Shown here one piece after another: positions 27,915-37,507 of a stretch of 64,000 bases of DNA (position 1 is the stretch's first letter; each line of letters starts with the position of its first letter). The stretch lies in the NCBI RefSeq assembly GCF_003581645.1, contig NZ_QXFK01000019.1, positions 186,001-250,000 of the forward strand, read 5' to 3'. Source of the DNA: Pelagerythrobacter aerophilus (GTDB lineage Bacteria; Pseudomonadota; Alphaproteobacteria; Sphingomonadales; Sphingomonadaceae). The position numbers and the translations under genes are program-made. The notes beneath the pieces were generated by a model. It searched no databases, was not told the DNA's origin, and saw only the letters and a program-made list of their open reading frames with translations.

Positions 27915-30194
27915 TCAGAAACGCAGGGTACCGTTGAGCGAGATCGCACGATACTCGTCCATCCAGCTCAGCGTGCGGGAGGTCGCCGTGATCGACCCGG
28001 GGAAGCGGATCGCGGCGCCGCGGGAATGCACGTCCGTCAGGTTGCGGCCGACGAGCGCGATGCTCCAGCGATCGTCCTGGGCGCCGAGCTGGATGCGCGC
28101 GTCGAATTTGACCCAGCCGTCCTGCACACCCCAGATCGGGCTGTATCCGTCGGCAACGAAGTACTTCGAGCGGAACTGCGCGTTACCGCCCGTGACCAGC
28201 TTGAGCGAGCCGAGGTCCGCCTCGTGCTGGAAGCCGACGTTACCGCTCCACTTCGGCGCGAACATCAGCGGTAGTCCGGCGATGTTATGCTGGGCGAGAC
28301 TGTTGGGATCCGCCGAATCGCACTGCTCGACGGTTTCGTAAGCCAGACACGGTGCCCCCGGATAGTCCTCGAACCTCGCGTCCAGATAGGCGACATTGGC
28401 GTTGAGCGAGAGGCTGTCGGTCGGGATGACCTGCACTTCCAGTTCCACGCCTTCCGACCGCGCGCTGGCTGCGTTGCGGGTGAAGAAGGTGCGGCGGTCC
28501 GGGTCGTAGGCGGACTGCTGCAGGTCCTCGAAGTCCATCCGGAATATTGCCAGATTTATGGTGGCGAGGCCGTTGCCGAGCGTCGACTTAACGCCGAACT
28601 CGTAGTTCATCGACCGTTCGGCCGCGAACTGGAAACCGTCTTCCGAGACATTGTAGGTGTTCGACACGAACCCGCCGGACTTCGAGCCGCGCGCAACGGT
28701 GGCGTAGAGCATTATGTCAGGCGTCACGTCGAACTGCAGTGTGCCCGAGGGGTCGAAATAATCCTCCGACAGCCGGCCCTCGCGGTCCGGGCCGATCGCG
28801 TTCAGCGCGTCGCCCGATACGGTGCGCTGCGTGAATTCGGCGGACTTCTTGACTTCCGAATACCGCAAGCCCGCAATCAGACGCAGGTCGGGCGTGAAGT
28901 TGAAGGTGCCTTGGCCGTAGGCCGACCAGGCATCGCTATCCTGGTAGAAATCCGTCGATTGGTGGCCGGTCAGCGAGGCTATGTCGCGATAATAGGTGTC
29001 CTGATGCAGGTGATATTCCGACGTGTCGTAGTAGAGACCCACGACGTATTCGAGAAACTGGTCGAGTGGCGAAGCAATTCTCGCCTCCACCGACCATTGG
29101 TCGAAATCTTCCGGGAAGCCGTTGCCGAACCGCGCATTGCCGCCATCGGCCGGAATGCTGCCGTCCGGGGCGATCTCGTCATAGGCCGTGAACCGGCGGG
29201 TCTTGTAGTGTGAGTAGCCACCGATCAGCGTCAACGTGTGATCCCCGATGCCGATGTCTGCGTTGAGCGCGCTGTTCCAGGTTTCGATCCCGCTCTCTTC
29301 ATCGAGGCCCGCCCCCGCATAGTTGTCGGAGACGTAGCGCTCGTCGCCGAAATCGTTGTCGTAAACATCCTCGGTCAGCGAGCCGGACACTGTCACGCCG
29401 CCCTTGAGCACGTGGCTGCCGTATTCATTCTTGAACGAGACATCGATATCAGACGAGGGCTGCCAGCGCAGGGTCACACGCGCCATCTCGTCGCGCAGAA
29501 CAGGTTCGTCGCGGTCGTTGTAGAGATTGCGGATATAGCCATCCTGATGCGTCAGCTTCGCGGCGACGCGCACACCGAACGTATCGGAGAGCGGCGCGCT
29601 GACCACGCCGGTCAAGTCCACGCCCTGACGCTCGAAATCGTATCCGGCGGAAACATAGCCTTCAAACGCGGGGCCCGGCTTTGCTGAGATGAGGCTAATC
29701 GCACCTGCCGCGGTGTTGCGCCCGAACAACGCGCCTTGCGGACCACGCAGGACCTCCATGCGTTCGAGATCGAAGAAGGGTGCACTGAACTGCGCTCCGC
29801 GCCCTCCGTAGATACCATCGAGGTAGACCGATACTTCCTGATCGAAAGCAACATTGTTCGGACCGGAGCCGAACCCGCGGATGAAGACGACCGGGTTAAC
29901 GCCCGAATTGAGCACCGCCATGTTGGGCACATAGCTTTGCACGCTGCGCAGATCGGTGATCTTGAGATCCTCGATCTTCGCACCCGTGATCGCGGTGATC
30001 GAGACAGGAACGTCCTGGAGCTTCTGCTCGCGCTTCTGCGCCGTGACGACGATCTCGCCGATGGACTGCGGACGCGCGGAACTCGTGGCCGGGACTTGTG
30101 CGTCTTGATCCTGTGCCTGCGCCACGCCTGACAACAAAGCCGAAACCATAGCCGCACATGCCGCCCCTGCTTTCAGATGAGCCGAGTTCTTCAC
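27915..30194 (-). CDS. TonB-dependent outer membrane receptor
   Basis: A 759-residue receptor with a signal peptide (cleavage near GVAQAQ, about residue 28), a plug domain starting IGEIVVTAQKREQKLQDVPV, and a 22-strand barrel ending in LRF, the usual outer-membrane terminus. The plug opening is the form common in sphingomonad receptors for organic substrates. It is first in a probable operon with the BVMO and SDR, and two GntR-like boxes lie upstream. It likely imports the cluster's substrate. Confidence 0.85.
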   Translation of the reverse strand: MKNSAHLKAGAACAAMVSALLSGVAQAQDQDAQVPATSSARPQSIGEIVVTAQKREQKLQDVPVSITAITGAKIEDLKITDLRSVQSYVPNMAVLNSGVNPVVFIRGFGSGPNNVAFDQEVSVYLDGIYGGRGAQFSAPFFDLERMEVLRGPQGALFGRNTAAGAISLISAKPGPAFEGYVSAGYDFERQGVDLTGVVSAPLSDTFGVRVAAKLTHQDGYIRNLYNDRDEPVLRDEMARVTLRWQPSSDIDVSFKNEYGSHVLKGGVTVSGSLTEDVYDNDFGDERYVSDNYAGAGLDEESGIETWNSALNADIGIGDHTLTLIGGYSHYKTRRFTAYDEIAPDGSIPADGGNARFGNGFPEDFDQWSVEARIASPLDQFLEYVVGLYYDTSEYHLHQDTYYRDIASLTGHQSTDFYQDSDAWSAYGQGTFNFTPDLRLIAGLRYSEVKKSAEFTQRTVSGDALNAIGPDREGRLSEDYFDPSGTLQFDVTPDIMLYATVARGSKSGGFVSNTYNVSEDGFQFAAERSMNYEFGVKSTLGNGLATINLAIFRMDFEDLQQSAYDPDRRTFFTRNAASARSEGVELEVQVIPTDSLSLNANVAYLDARFEDYPGAPCLAYETVEQCDSADPNSLAQHNIAGLPLMFAPKWSGNVGFQHEADLGSLKLVTGGNAQFRSKYFVADGYSPIWGVQDGWVKFDARIQLGAQDDRWSIALVGRNLTDVHSRGAAIRFPGSITATSRTLSWMDEYRAISLNGTLRF

Positions 30195-30243
30195 GATTCC
30201 CCTCCTCTCTCACATCGCACCATACATGCCGCGATTTGGATTA

Positions 30244-30338
30244 TTGCATGCAGATTACTCCCCTTACAGACTGAGGCAAGCCTGATTTTGCATGAGCAGC
30301 CTGGGCTAGCGGTGCGCTCAGCGCATATTTGGATGCAA
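30244..30338. promoter_or_regulatory. Two TTGCATGCAA-like boxes upstream of the TonB-BVMO-SDR operon
   Basis: TTGCATGCAG at 30244-30253 and TTGGATGCAA at 30329-30338, one mismatch each from the palindrome TTGCATGCAA. They lie in the 171-base gap in front of the TonB receptor gene, which is otherwise AT-richer than its surroundings. Proposed as operator sites of the GntR regulator at 46564-47262. Confidence 0.6.
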
Positions 30339-30365
30339 TCAATACTAATTGGACGGGCCGCTAGT

Positions 30366-31694
30366 TCAGGTCCGGGATGGGTTCACCGGGAGTTCCCCTG
30401 CCAATCGCTGCGCAAGAAGGCGGCCGGGCCTCAAGCCGATCAGGATAAGCGTGGCCGCTCCGATCCCCGCAATGGCCGTCATTGTCGCAAGCGCCTTGCC
30501 AATCCCCATCTCGCCGCCAAACAGGTTCTCGGCGAGCAAGGCCGTGATCGTCGGTGCGATACCGAACCCGGCGAGGTTTACGCATGCACCGAAGACCGCC
30601 GCCATGATCCCCCGCAGTCGGTTGGGAGCAAGCGATTGCACCATAGAGATCTGCAGCCCGCCGACGACGCTGGCCGCTGCCATGCCAAGGCAGAACAGCA
30701 CCGCCGCCGTCGTGAAGTCGCCGGCAAGATACGCCGCGATGAATAGGGGAGCATCGATCGCAACCGCCACGAGCGAAACCAGCACCGGCGCTTCGATCTT
30801 CCCGCGCGAGACGAGCATGTCGGCCACCATGCCACCCGCGAGCAATCCGATCGTGCCACCGACACCGTAACCAAGGCCGAGAAGCAGGCCGACGCCCCCG
30901 GCATCGAGACCGTGCAATCGCATGAAATGGACCGGCCCCCAGACCATGAAGGAATAGCCGATGATCGCGATGCACGAATAGCCGGCGAAGAGCGGCACCA
31001 GCGCACGAGCGTTGCTGCCGATGAACGAAAGGGCATCGCGAATGCCCGGGACATCCCGCGTCTCGCCGCTCGTCAGTTGCCGCTCCGGCTCGCGCACCGT
31101 CAGCGCAATGAGCAAGGCCACGAACAGCCCGGGCAAACCAATGGCAACGAAGACGACCTGCCAAGGGGCGGCGCCGGGCATCAGCGGCAATGTCGCCCCG
31201 GTCGCATTGACCCAGTCGACGAGCTGGCCGCCGAGCATGATGGCAAGCCCCCCGCCGACAGTAGCGCCGCAAGCGAAAATGGCCGTCGCGATACCCCGTC
31301 GCGACGGCCGAAAATAATCGGCGATCATCGAGTAGGCCGCGGGATTGAGGCTCGCCTCACCCACGCCGATAAGCGATCGAGCTGCGAACAAGCTGCCGAA
31401 ACTGCGGGCCAGGCCGCATGCCGCCGTTGCGAGGCTCCATAGCGACATCCCGAGGACTATGGCATTGCGCCGCCCCCGCGTGTCGACCCATCGTCCAAAA
31501 ACGAACGCGAAGATGACATAGGATCCCGCAAAGGCTGCGCCGGCCAAGATGCTGACTTCGGTATCGCTGAGCCCCAAGTCCGCCTTGACCGGTTCGATCA
31601 GCATGCTGAGCGCAAGCCGGTCGAGGAACGACAGCGCGCTCGCCACCATCAGGCAGCAGACGACGTAATAAGGATAAGCTGCGCGCATCCACAT
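30366..31694 (-). CDS. MFS transporter, spinster-like
   Basis: A 442-residue, 12-helix MFS protein. LSFLDRLALSMLIEPVKADL in helix 1, the helix 2-3 loop GRWVDTRGRRN and GVGEASLNPAAYSMIADYF match the spinster-like group that is common beside TonB receptors in sphingomonad degradation loci. It follows the AhpD-like gene by six bases. It probably carries the substrate over the inner membrane. Start region has no strong Shine-Dalgarno, consistent with coupling to the upstream gene. Confidence 0.78.
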   Translation of the reverse strand: MWMRAAYPYYVVCCLMVASALSFLDRLALSMLIEPVKADLGLSDTEVSILAGAAFAGSYVIFAFVFGRWVDTRGRRNAIVLGMSLWSLATAACGLARSFGSLFAARSLIGVGEASLNPAAYSMIADYFRPSRRGIATAIFACGATVGGGLAIMLGGQLVDWVNATGATLPLMPGAAPWQVVFVAIGLPGLFVALLIALTVREPERQLTSGETRDVPGIRDALSFIGSNARALVPLFAGYSCIAIIGYSFMVWGPVHFMRLHGLDAGGVGLLLGLGYGVGGTIGLLAGGMVADMLVSRGKIEAPVLVSLVAVAIDAPLFIAAYLAGDFTTAAVLFCLGMAAASVVGGLQISMVQSLAPNRLRGIMAAVFGACVNLAGFGIAPTITALLAENLFGGEMGIGKALATMTAIAGIGAATLILIGLRPGRLLAQRLAGELPVNPSRT

Positions 31695-31700
31695 AGGAGG

Positions 31701-32351
31701 TCAGTCCCGACGGGGTAGCGGCGCCGGCTCGGCGTCGACGAAGCGATAGTCGGGCGGCGACGGCATCTCGCGCACACGCTCGTCGTAGTCGTCGTGCTCG
31801 AGCCGTAGCGCGCGGATCATGCCGGCGTTCATCATGAACATGCTTGCGACATAGGTCAGCTCGACGATCTGTCCGGGATCGAACGAATCTTGCAGCAGCG
31901 CGAAGAGACTGTCGGGCACGCGCCCGTGATCGAGCGCAATGCAGTCCGCGTAGGCGAGCACCGCTCGCTCAGCACGGTCGAACTGCCCGCTGGTCTGCCA
32001 GGCGGGGATGTCGTCCAACGCCTGCTCCGAATAGCCCAGTCCGCGCAGAATCTTGCGGTGCTCGGAATACATCCAGCGGCAAGAACAGGCCCAGCCGATG
32101 CGAGTGATCGCCAATTCCATGTAACGCAGCGGCAGTTTGCGCTTCTTCGTTTGCTTCAGGTAAAATCCACGCACCGCATGCTCAAGCACGTCGGGCGAAT
32201 GAGCGAGTACGGCCTCATAATTGCCCGGCGCACCCGACGCGGTCTGCCCCGGCTGGGTGGCAGGATCACGCCCCGGGTATTTGCGATCGTACATGAACGT
32301 CACGAGAGGATCGTCGATAGCCGCGCGGCTGACGAGCGGGAGACGCGGCAT
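31701..32351 (-). CDS. Carboxymuconolactone decarboxylase/AhpD-like protein
   Basis: A 216-residue helical protein of the AhpD-like superfamily; the core motif region reads ITRIGWACSCRWMYSEH, with the conserved distal His but CSC instead of the peroxidase CxxC. It may therefore be a non-peroxidase member. A later helix carries ALLQDSFDPGQIVELTYVAS, typical of the family. First gene of a pair with the MFS permease and preceded by two GntR-like boxes. Function in the pathway unknown. Confidence 0.7.
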   Translation of the reverse strand: MPRLPLVSRAAIDDPLVTFMYDRKYPGRDPATQPGQTASGAPGNYEAVLAHSPDVLEHAVRGFYLKQTKKRKLPLRYMELAITRIGWACSCRWMYSEHRKILRGLGYSEQALDDIPAWQTSGQFDRAERAVLAYADCIALDHGRVPDSLFALLQDSFDPGQIVELTYVASMFMMNAGMIRALRLEHDDYDERVREMPSPPDYRFVDAEPAPLPRRD

Positions 32352-32508
32352 CAGAGGCCCGGGCCAACGGGGGCTGCGGCGCGCAGAACACCGCCCGCAG
32401 CCGATTCACCGCTGTGGTCCCTTTTTTTATGCGAACCCGCCCCTTGAAACTTCGCCACGCCCTTCTCCCGACGCTTGTTGGAAAGCCCACTCGGCAGGCT
32501 CTTCCATA

Positions 32509-32626
32509 TTGCATGCAAACTATGGCGAGAGTTTTATACGTCGTCCAGACTCATTCGGTGGAGGCCACGTAAATTAGGACTCTCCACAAACCAAGGGAAG
32601 ATCACAGAGCTGCACTTTGCATGCAT
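32509..32626. promoter_or_regulatory. Two TTGCATGCAA boxes upstream of the AhpD-like/MFS operon
   Basis: A perfect TTGCATGCAA at 32509-32518 and TTGCATGCAT (one mismatch) at 32617-32626. They lie in the 276-base gap between the CaiB stop and the AhpD-like start, so they can only serve the AhpD-MFS unit. No other gene is seen in the gap. Confidence 0.65.
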
Positions 32627-32627
32627 A

Positions 32628-33848
32628 CTAGGCCTTCGGATCCCCGACAATTCCTTGGTCGACAAGCGCAGCGAACTGTCCTTCGCCTAGACCGACCACT
32701 TCGGTCAGCACCTTCTCCGTGTCGTCACCGAGGCAAGGAGCGGGGCGAACCAGACCGCGCGCATGTGCTGGCAAAGTCGCCATAGCGCCAGGTGCCGCGT
32801 AGTGCGCGCCGCTTGGATGAGTGATAGCTGAGAACAGCGGGTTGTCGGTCACCAGATTCGGATCGCGTACGGCTTGCTCCATCCGCTGATAAGGGCCCCA
32901 GCAACATCCTTCGCTGTCGAGCGCGGACGCGAGTTCGCCACTTTCCCACATGGCCACGGCGCGTTCCACGAGAGGGTATAGCGCATCGCGGTGCACGAAC
33001 CTCTCGCTTTCGTCGCGCTCGAACGATGTCCTGCGCTCCTTCTCGATGCGGGCCACGTCGTCCGCAATGCCCAGCACGGCGACGAGCCCGCGCCACTGTC
33101 GCGGGGTGATTGCCATGAGCATGACACGCTCGCCATCGCGGGTTATGAAATCGCGGCCGAACGCACCGAAGACATCGTTACCGTAGCGCTTGCGATCGCC
33201 ACCGTGGAGCGTCTCCGCCAGTTGCCCCAGGTTCGCGATCGTGGCGATGCCGACGTCGGCCAGCGGGATCCGGACCTCCTGCCCTTCGCCGGTCTCCGAC
33301 CGGTGGTGCAGAGCAGCCATCGTGGCGAAAGCGGCATAGGCGCCGGTCAGGAGATCCCATGCGGGCAGAACCGCGTTCACCGGCTCGTCGCCCAGGCTTT
33401 CCGGCCCGGTGATGAAGGGAATGCCCAAGGCCGAGGCCACGGTATAGTCGAGCGCCGGGCCGCCGTCCGCGCGGCCCATGATGCGCGTCAGGATCAGGTC
33501 TTCGCGGCGGGGCGACAGACGCTCCCACGACAGGAACCCGCCGACCGGGAAATTGGTGAGGAAGACCCCCGCCTTCTCACCCGGCGCGGTTGCTATTTCG
33601 GCCAGAAGTTCGCGTCCCTCGTCGGTGGACAGATCGAGCGCGACGGAGAGCTTACCCTTGTTCAGCCCTTCCCAATAGAAGCTGTCGCCATTTTCGGCCT
33701 GCGGCCAGCGGCGGAAGTCCGGCCCGCCGCCGATCTGATCGACGCGGATGACCTCTGCGCCCATCTGCGACAGGTAGAGGCCAGCCGTCGGACAAGCGAC
33801 GAACGAGGACGCCTCCACCACCCGGAGCCCGTCAAGCAACGTGTACAT
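32628..33848 (-). CDS. CaiB/BaiF-type CoA transferase
   Basis: A 406-residue family III CoA transferase. The N-terminal LLDGLRVVEASSFVACPTAGLYL, the MGAEVIRVDQIGG loop and the GLNKGKLSVALDL segment are typical. It lacks the catalytic Asp context that I could assign with confidence. It is the last gene of the ECH-SDR-HMGS/DUF35-thiolase operon, 44 bases after the thiolase gene. It would activate a carboxylic acid by moving CoA from an acyl-CoA, saving ATP. Confidence 0.82.
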   Translation of the reverse strand: MYTLLDGLRVVEASSFVACPTAGLYLSQMGAEVIRVDQIGGGPDFRRWPQAENGDSFYWEGLNKGKLSVALDLSTDEGRELLAEIATAPGEKAGVFLTNFPVGGFLSWERLSPRREDLILTRIMGRADGGPALDYTVASALGIPFITGPESLGDEPVNAVLPAWDLLTGAYAAFATMAALHHRSETGEGQEVRIPLADVGIATIANLGQLAETLHGGDRKRYGNDVFGAFGRDFITRDGERVMLMAITPRQWRGLVAVLGIADDVARIEKERRTSFERDESERFVHRDALYPLVERAVAMWESGELASALDSEGCCWGPYQRMEQAVRDPNLVTDNPLFSAITHPSGAHYAAPGAMATLPAHARGLVRPAPCLGDDTEKVLTEVVGLGEGQFAALVDQGIVGDPKA

Positions 33849-33892
33849 CGGTTCTCATCCTTCGAGCTTTCAGGACCTGCATCGCCAGGGCG

Positions 33893-35101
33893 TCACGCAC
33901 CTTCAAGCCCGACGATTGTGATCGCCGAGACATTCTGGATCGGCGCGCCGCCGAGATTGTGGCTCAGCGCCAGCTTCGGCCCATCCGCGCGCTGGCGCTC
34001 GCCGGCCCGGCCCTGCAACTGCAGATAATTCTCGTAGATCATGCGCAGCCCCGATGCGCCAATGGGATGGCCAAAGCACTTCAGGCCGCCGTCAATCTGG
34101 CAGGGCGTGTGACCGTCCGCGTCGTAGAAGCCGTCGAGAATATCCTTCCAAGCCTGGCCCTCTTTGGAAATGAAGAGGTCTTCCATCGTGACCAGCTCAG
34201 TGATCGAGAAACAGTCGTGCACTTCGAGCAGGTCGATCTCCTCGCGAGGATCGGTGACACCGGCTTCGGCGTAGGCGCGGGCTGCGGCCTTGCGAGTGGT
34301 GTGAAAGTAGGTCCCGTCCCAGCCGCCGCCGTGCTGCAGCTCCCAGCCGTTGGAGGTGACGAGCTGGATCGACTTGACCAAGACGGGGTCGGCTCTGCCG
34401 AGTTCGCGCGCGATCTCGGGCGTGGTGACGATTGCGCAGGCGGCGCCGTCGGATACGCCGCAACAGTCGAACAGGCCGAGCGGCTCGGCGATCATCGGCG
34501 CATTCAGCACCGTCTCGATATCGATCGCCTTGCGCAGATGCGCCTTGGGATTCTTGGCTCCATTGGCGTGGCTCTTGACGGAAACGTGTGCCATCGCCCG
34601 CTTGAGGTCGTCGCGCGAGACCCCGTGCTTGGCGCGATAGGGTGCAGCGATCTGCGCGAAGTTGCCGGGGGCCGAGCCGGTGACGCCGTACATGTCGAAG
34701 TTGAGCCCCCGGCTGCGGGCGGGCAGGCCGCCGTAGCCGGTGTCTTTCAGCTTCTCGACGCCCATGGCCAAAGCGATGTCCGCCGCACCGGACGCCACCG
34801 CATAGACCGCACCGCGGAACGAGTCGGTACCGGTTGCGCAATAGTTCTCGACCTTGGTCACGCCGATGTCCGGGAGCCGAAGCGCCGTCGCCAGTGGAAT
34901 GCCGGAGGGGCCGATGTTCTGCGCCTCGAACCCGACGCCGAGCCAGGCCGCGTCAATACGCGAGACATCGATCCCGGCATCGGCAATGCACTCGTCGAAG
35001 GCTTCCACCATCAACGTTTCCGCATCGTCGTTCCACCGCTCGCCGAACCGCGAGCAACCCATGCCGACGATCGCGACCCTGTCCTTGATTCCGCGGGCCA
35101 T
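33893..35101 (-). CDS. SCP-x-type thiolase (acetyl-CoA acetyltransferase-like)
   Basis: A 402-residue thiolase of the SCP-2/SCP-x group, not the FadA group. The N-terminal reactive Cys lies in ENYCATGTDSFRGA; downstream are the HDCFSITE His motif and GGLKCFGHPIGASGLR with the second His and Cys region. It starts on the last base of the HMGS/DUF35 stop (TGATG). The thiolase, HMGS-like and DUF35 modules together are the parts of the archaeal thiolase/HMG-CoA synthase complex, suggesting a physical assembly. Likely cleaves a 3-oxoacyl-CoA. Confidence 0.85.
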   Translation of the reverse strand: MARGIKDRVAIVGMGCSRFGERWNDDAETLMVEAFDECIADAGIDVSRIDAAWLGVGFEAQNIGPSGIPLATALRLPDIGVTKVENYCATGTDSFRGAVYAVASGAADIALAMGVEKLKDTGYGGLPARSRGLNFDMYGVTGSAPGNFAQIAAPYRAKHGVSRDDLKRAMAHVSVKSHANGAKNPKAHLRKAIDIETVLNAPMIAEPLGLFDCCGVSDGAACAIVTTPEIARELGRADPVLVKSIQLVTSNGWELQHGGGWDGTYFHTTRKAAARAYAEAGVTDPREEIDLLEVHDCFSITELVTMEDLFISKEGQAWKDILDGFYDADGHTPCQIDGGLKCFGHPIGASGLRMIYENYLQLQGRAGERQRADGPKLALSHNLGGAPIQNVSAITIVGLEGA

Positions 35102-36552
35102 CAGGCGCCTCCCTCGTTCAGCGGCACGGCTTTCCAGAAGTATTTGGTGAAGTGGCGGTGCTCGTCTTCCGCCTTGACGCGAAAGACCATGCGCATAGCG
35201 CGGCCGACTTCCACGTCGTCGGGTCCGACTTCGGCGAACTCGGTGACGAGCCGCCCGCCACCGTCGAAATCGAGCGTGCCGTAATATGTCGGCGGATCTG
35301 GCGAATGGCCGAGTGCATCGGCAGTATAGGAGACGATCCGCGCGGTGCGATCCGCCAGCGGATAATCCTCCTGTGTTCCCTGGTTGCGCCCGTTGGGATC
35401 GACCGAAATCCCGCTCGGCGGGAACTGGACGGTGCCGGTTACGGTGCAGCGCGAGCCGACTAGGCCCAGGACGGCTGTGCGCTTGCGGTAGAGCGTCGTG
35501 CCCGGCTGCTTCTGATCCAGCTCGGCGCGAATGCCTCGCTCGAGACCGATCAGGCCGCGGTGAAACAGGAAGCGCATGTAGTTGTCGTCGACCACGCCAT
35601 CCTGGACGCAGGCGGCGATCGGGCGAGCCGGTCTGTGATCCGCGATGGCCTCCGTGGCCTCGAACAGCAGAACGTCCGCGCCCTGCCCGAAGCCCGCGAC
35701 CAGAATTCGCTCGCCGGGTGCCGCGCGTTCGAGGGCGCTGGCGAGCAACAGCAGGGAATGCCCGACACCCGTGTCTCCGATTTCGGCGGACAGGGTGTCG
35801 ACCACGGCCCCGTCCTTCAATCCCAGCTTGCGGGCGATCGCCTTGATGGTTCCGCCGGGCGCGATGGGCAGGACGACGTGGTCGATATCGCCCGCCGCCA
35901 CCCTGGCCTCCGCCAGCAAGGCCTGCACCGTGTCAGCGAGGATCGCGAGATGGCCTTCCTCGCGAACCCAGCGGCTTTCCCATTGGTAATCGAAGATCTC
36001 GCCGCTGGCGCGGAAGTGATCGACGAAGTCGACCGTTACCGAATGGCTGGCGACCAGCCTAGCGATGGGTGTGCCGCGGCCGATGAGTATCGCGGCCGCG
36101 CCGTCCCCTTGGATCAGCTCCGCTTCGGACGCGGGGCGGGCCTTGCGCAGGTTCGATCCGATGCACAGGCGCGTGCGCGATCCTTCCAGCGCATCGCGCA
36201 AGGCGCTCGTCGCCGCCCGCATGCTGCCGCCCGCATCGAGCGCGGCGATCCCGTCAGACAGGTTCAGCGCCTCCTTGACGATGCCCGCATTGGACCTATC
36301 GGCGAAAGGATGCGTCACGCTGGCCAGCGTGAGCCCCTCAACCGCCGCCCGATCGCACCCGTCGAGGCACGCGCGAGCCGCCTCGACCGCCATCGTCACG
36401 GCGTCTTCGTCCCAGTTAGCGATGGCGCGATGCCCTCGCGCCAGGCCTTTGAGGCCCGGCGCAAACCACCGGTTCGCGGCATAGATCGCGGACCGGTCGA
36501 GGCGGCGGCGCGGCAGATAGACACCGCACGACAGAATGCCGAAGTCGCTCAT
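35101..36552 (-). CDS. HMG-CoA synthase-like protein fused to a DUF35 OB-fold domain
   Basis: A 483-residue fusion. Residues ~1-340 have the HMG-CoA synthase/KAS III fold (ILSCGVYLPRRRLDR at the start, WDEDAVTMAVEAARACL, VDTLSAEIGDTGVG later). Residues ~345-480 form a DUF35 domain (GSRCTVTGTVQFPPSG then the OB-fold). By eye the nucleophilic Cys position (GGSMRAATSAL) holds Met and the His position (LPIAPGGTIKAIARKLG) holds Pro, and the DUF35 Zn ribbon keeps only one Cys. It may thus be a structural partner of the adjoining thiolase instead of an active synthase. Confidence 0.72.
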   Translation of the reverse strand: MSDFGILSCGVYLPRRRLDRSAIYAANRWFAPGLKGLARGHRAIANWDEDAVTMAVEAARACLDGCDRAAVEGLTLASVTHPFADRSNAGIVKEALNLSDGIAALDAGGSMRAATSALRDALEGSRTRLCIGSNLRKARPASEAELIQGDGAAAILIGRGTPIARLVASHSVTVDFVDHFRASGEIFDYQWESRWVREEGHLAILADTVQALLAEARVAAGDIDHVVLPIAPGGTIKAIARKLGLKDGAVVDTLSAEIGDTGVGHSLLLLASALERAAPGERILVAGFGQGADVLLFEATEAIADHRPARPIAACVQDGVVDDNYMRFLFHRGLIGLERGIRAELDQKQPGTTLYRKRTAVLGLVGSRCTVTGTVQFPPSGISVDPNGRNQGTQEDYPLADRTARIVSYTADALGHSPDPPTYYGTLDFDGGGRLVTEFAEVGPDDVEVGRAMRMVFRVKAEDEHRHFTKYFWKAVPLNEGGA

Positions 36553-36573
36553 TCGAATTCCGCCCGCTTCATC

Positions 36574-37485
36574 TCAGACCGGGTCCCAACTGAACAGCTC
36601 GGGCGAGCGGATCATCGATGCGAAGTCCGAACGGACGGCGGGAATGAATTCGTCGGCAATCGACTGCGCCGTCCATCCATCCGACCGGTGCATGGCGCGG
36701 ATCGGACGCGGCTTCGAGAACAGGAACATCTCGTTCTTGCGAACGGCGAATATCTGGTTGGTCACATCCTTCGACTGATCGGATGCCAAGTACGCCACCA
36801 GCGGCGCGATCTTGTCTGCGCTCATCGCCCGCATGCGTTCCAGCCGCTTCTGCTCGTCGGGATTGTCGGACGGGATGGTCGCGATCATCCGGCTCCATGC
36901 GAACGGCGCGATACAATTCGACCGCACGCCGAAACGCTGCATGTCGAGCGCGATCGACTGCGACAGGCCGACGATCGCCAACTTGGCCGCTGAATAGTTT
37001 GCCTGCCCCAGATTGCCGATCAGGCCCGAGGTCGAGGTGAAATGGATGAAGCTGCCCGAACCCTGCTCGCGGAAGTAAGGCGTCGCCGCCTTCGACACGT
37101 TGAATGCGCCGTTGAGATGCACGTCGACGACGGCGCGCCAGTCCTCGAGGCTCATCTTGTGCCAGATCCTGTCGCGCAGGAAGCCGGCGTTGTTGACCAC
37201 CGCGTCGATCCGGCCGAATTTCTGCACCGCGTCCTCGACGATGCTGGTGGCGCCGGCCGGGTCGGTGACGCTGGCGAGGTTGGCATGGGCGGCTCCCCCT
37301 GCCTGCGTGATCTCGCTCACGACTTCGGATGCCGGCCCCTGATCGTTGCCTTCACCGTCGGCGGCGACCCCGTAATCGTTGACGATGACGCTGGCCCCTT
37401 CGCGCGCGCAGAGCAGTGCCAGTTCGCGCCCGATCCCCCGCCCCGCGCCGGTTACCGCGATGACGCGACCTTCCAGAATTCCCAT
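36574..37485 (-). CDS. SDR, HSD17B4-like 3-hydroxyacyl-CoA dehydrogenase
   Basis: A 303-residue SDR with TGAGRGIG, the VNDYGV loop and the long insert after it (GEGNDQGPASEVV) typical of the peroxisomal multifunctional enzyme type 2 dehydrogenase domain, then NNAGFLRD and YSAAK. About 50 residues follow the Rossmann core, including RAMHRSDGW. Expected to oxidise a 3-hydroxyacyl-CoA before thiolytic cleavage by the thiolase next door. It sits 21-22 bases from its neighbours in the operon. Confidence 0.82.
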   Translation of the reverse strand: MGILEGRVIAVTGAGRGIGRELALLCAREGASVIVNDYGVAADGEGNDQGPASEVVSEITQAGGAAHANLASVTDPAGATSIVEDAVQKFGRIDAVVNNAGFLRDRIWHKMSLEDWRAVVDVHLNGAFNVSKAATPYFREQGSGSFIHFTSTSGLIGNLGQANYSAAKLAIVGLSQSIALDMQRFGVRSNCIAPFAWSRMIATIPSDNPDEQKRLERMRAMSADKIAPLVAYLASDQSKDVTNQIFAVRKNEMFLFSKPRPIRAMHRSDGWTAQSIADEFIPAVRSDFASMIRSPELFSWDPV

Positions 37486-37507
37486 TATCGCTTTCCCATT
37501 CGTGAAA

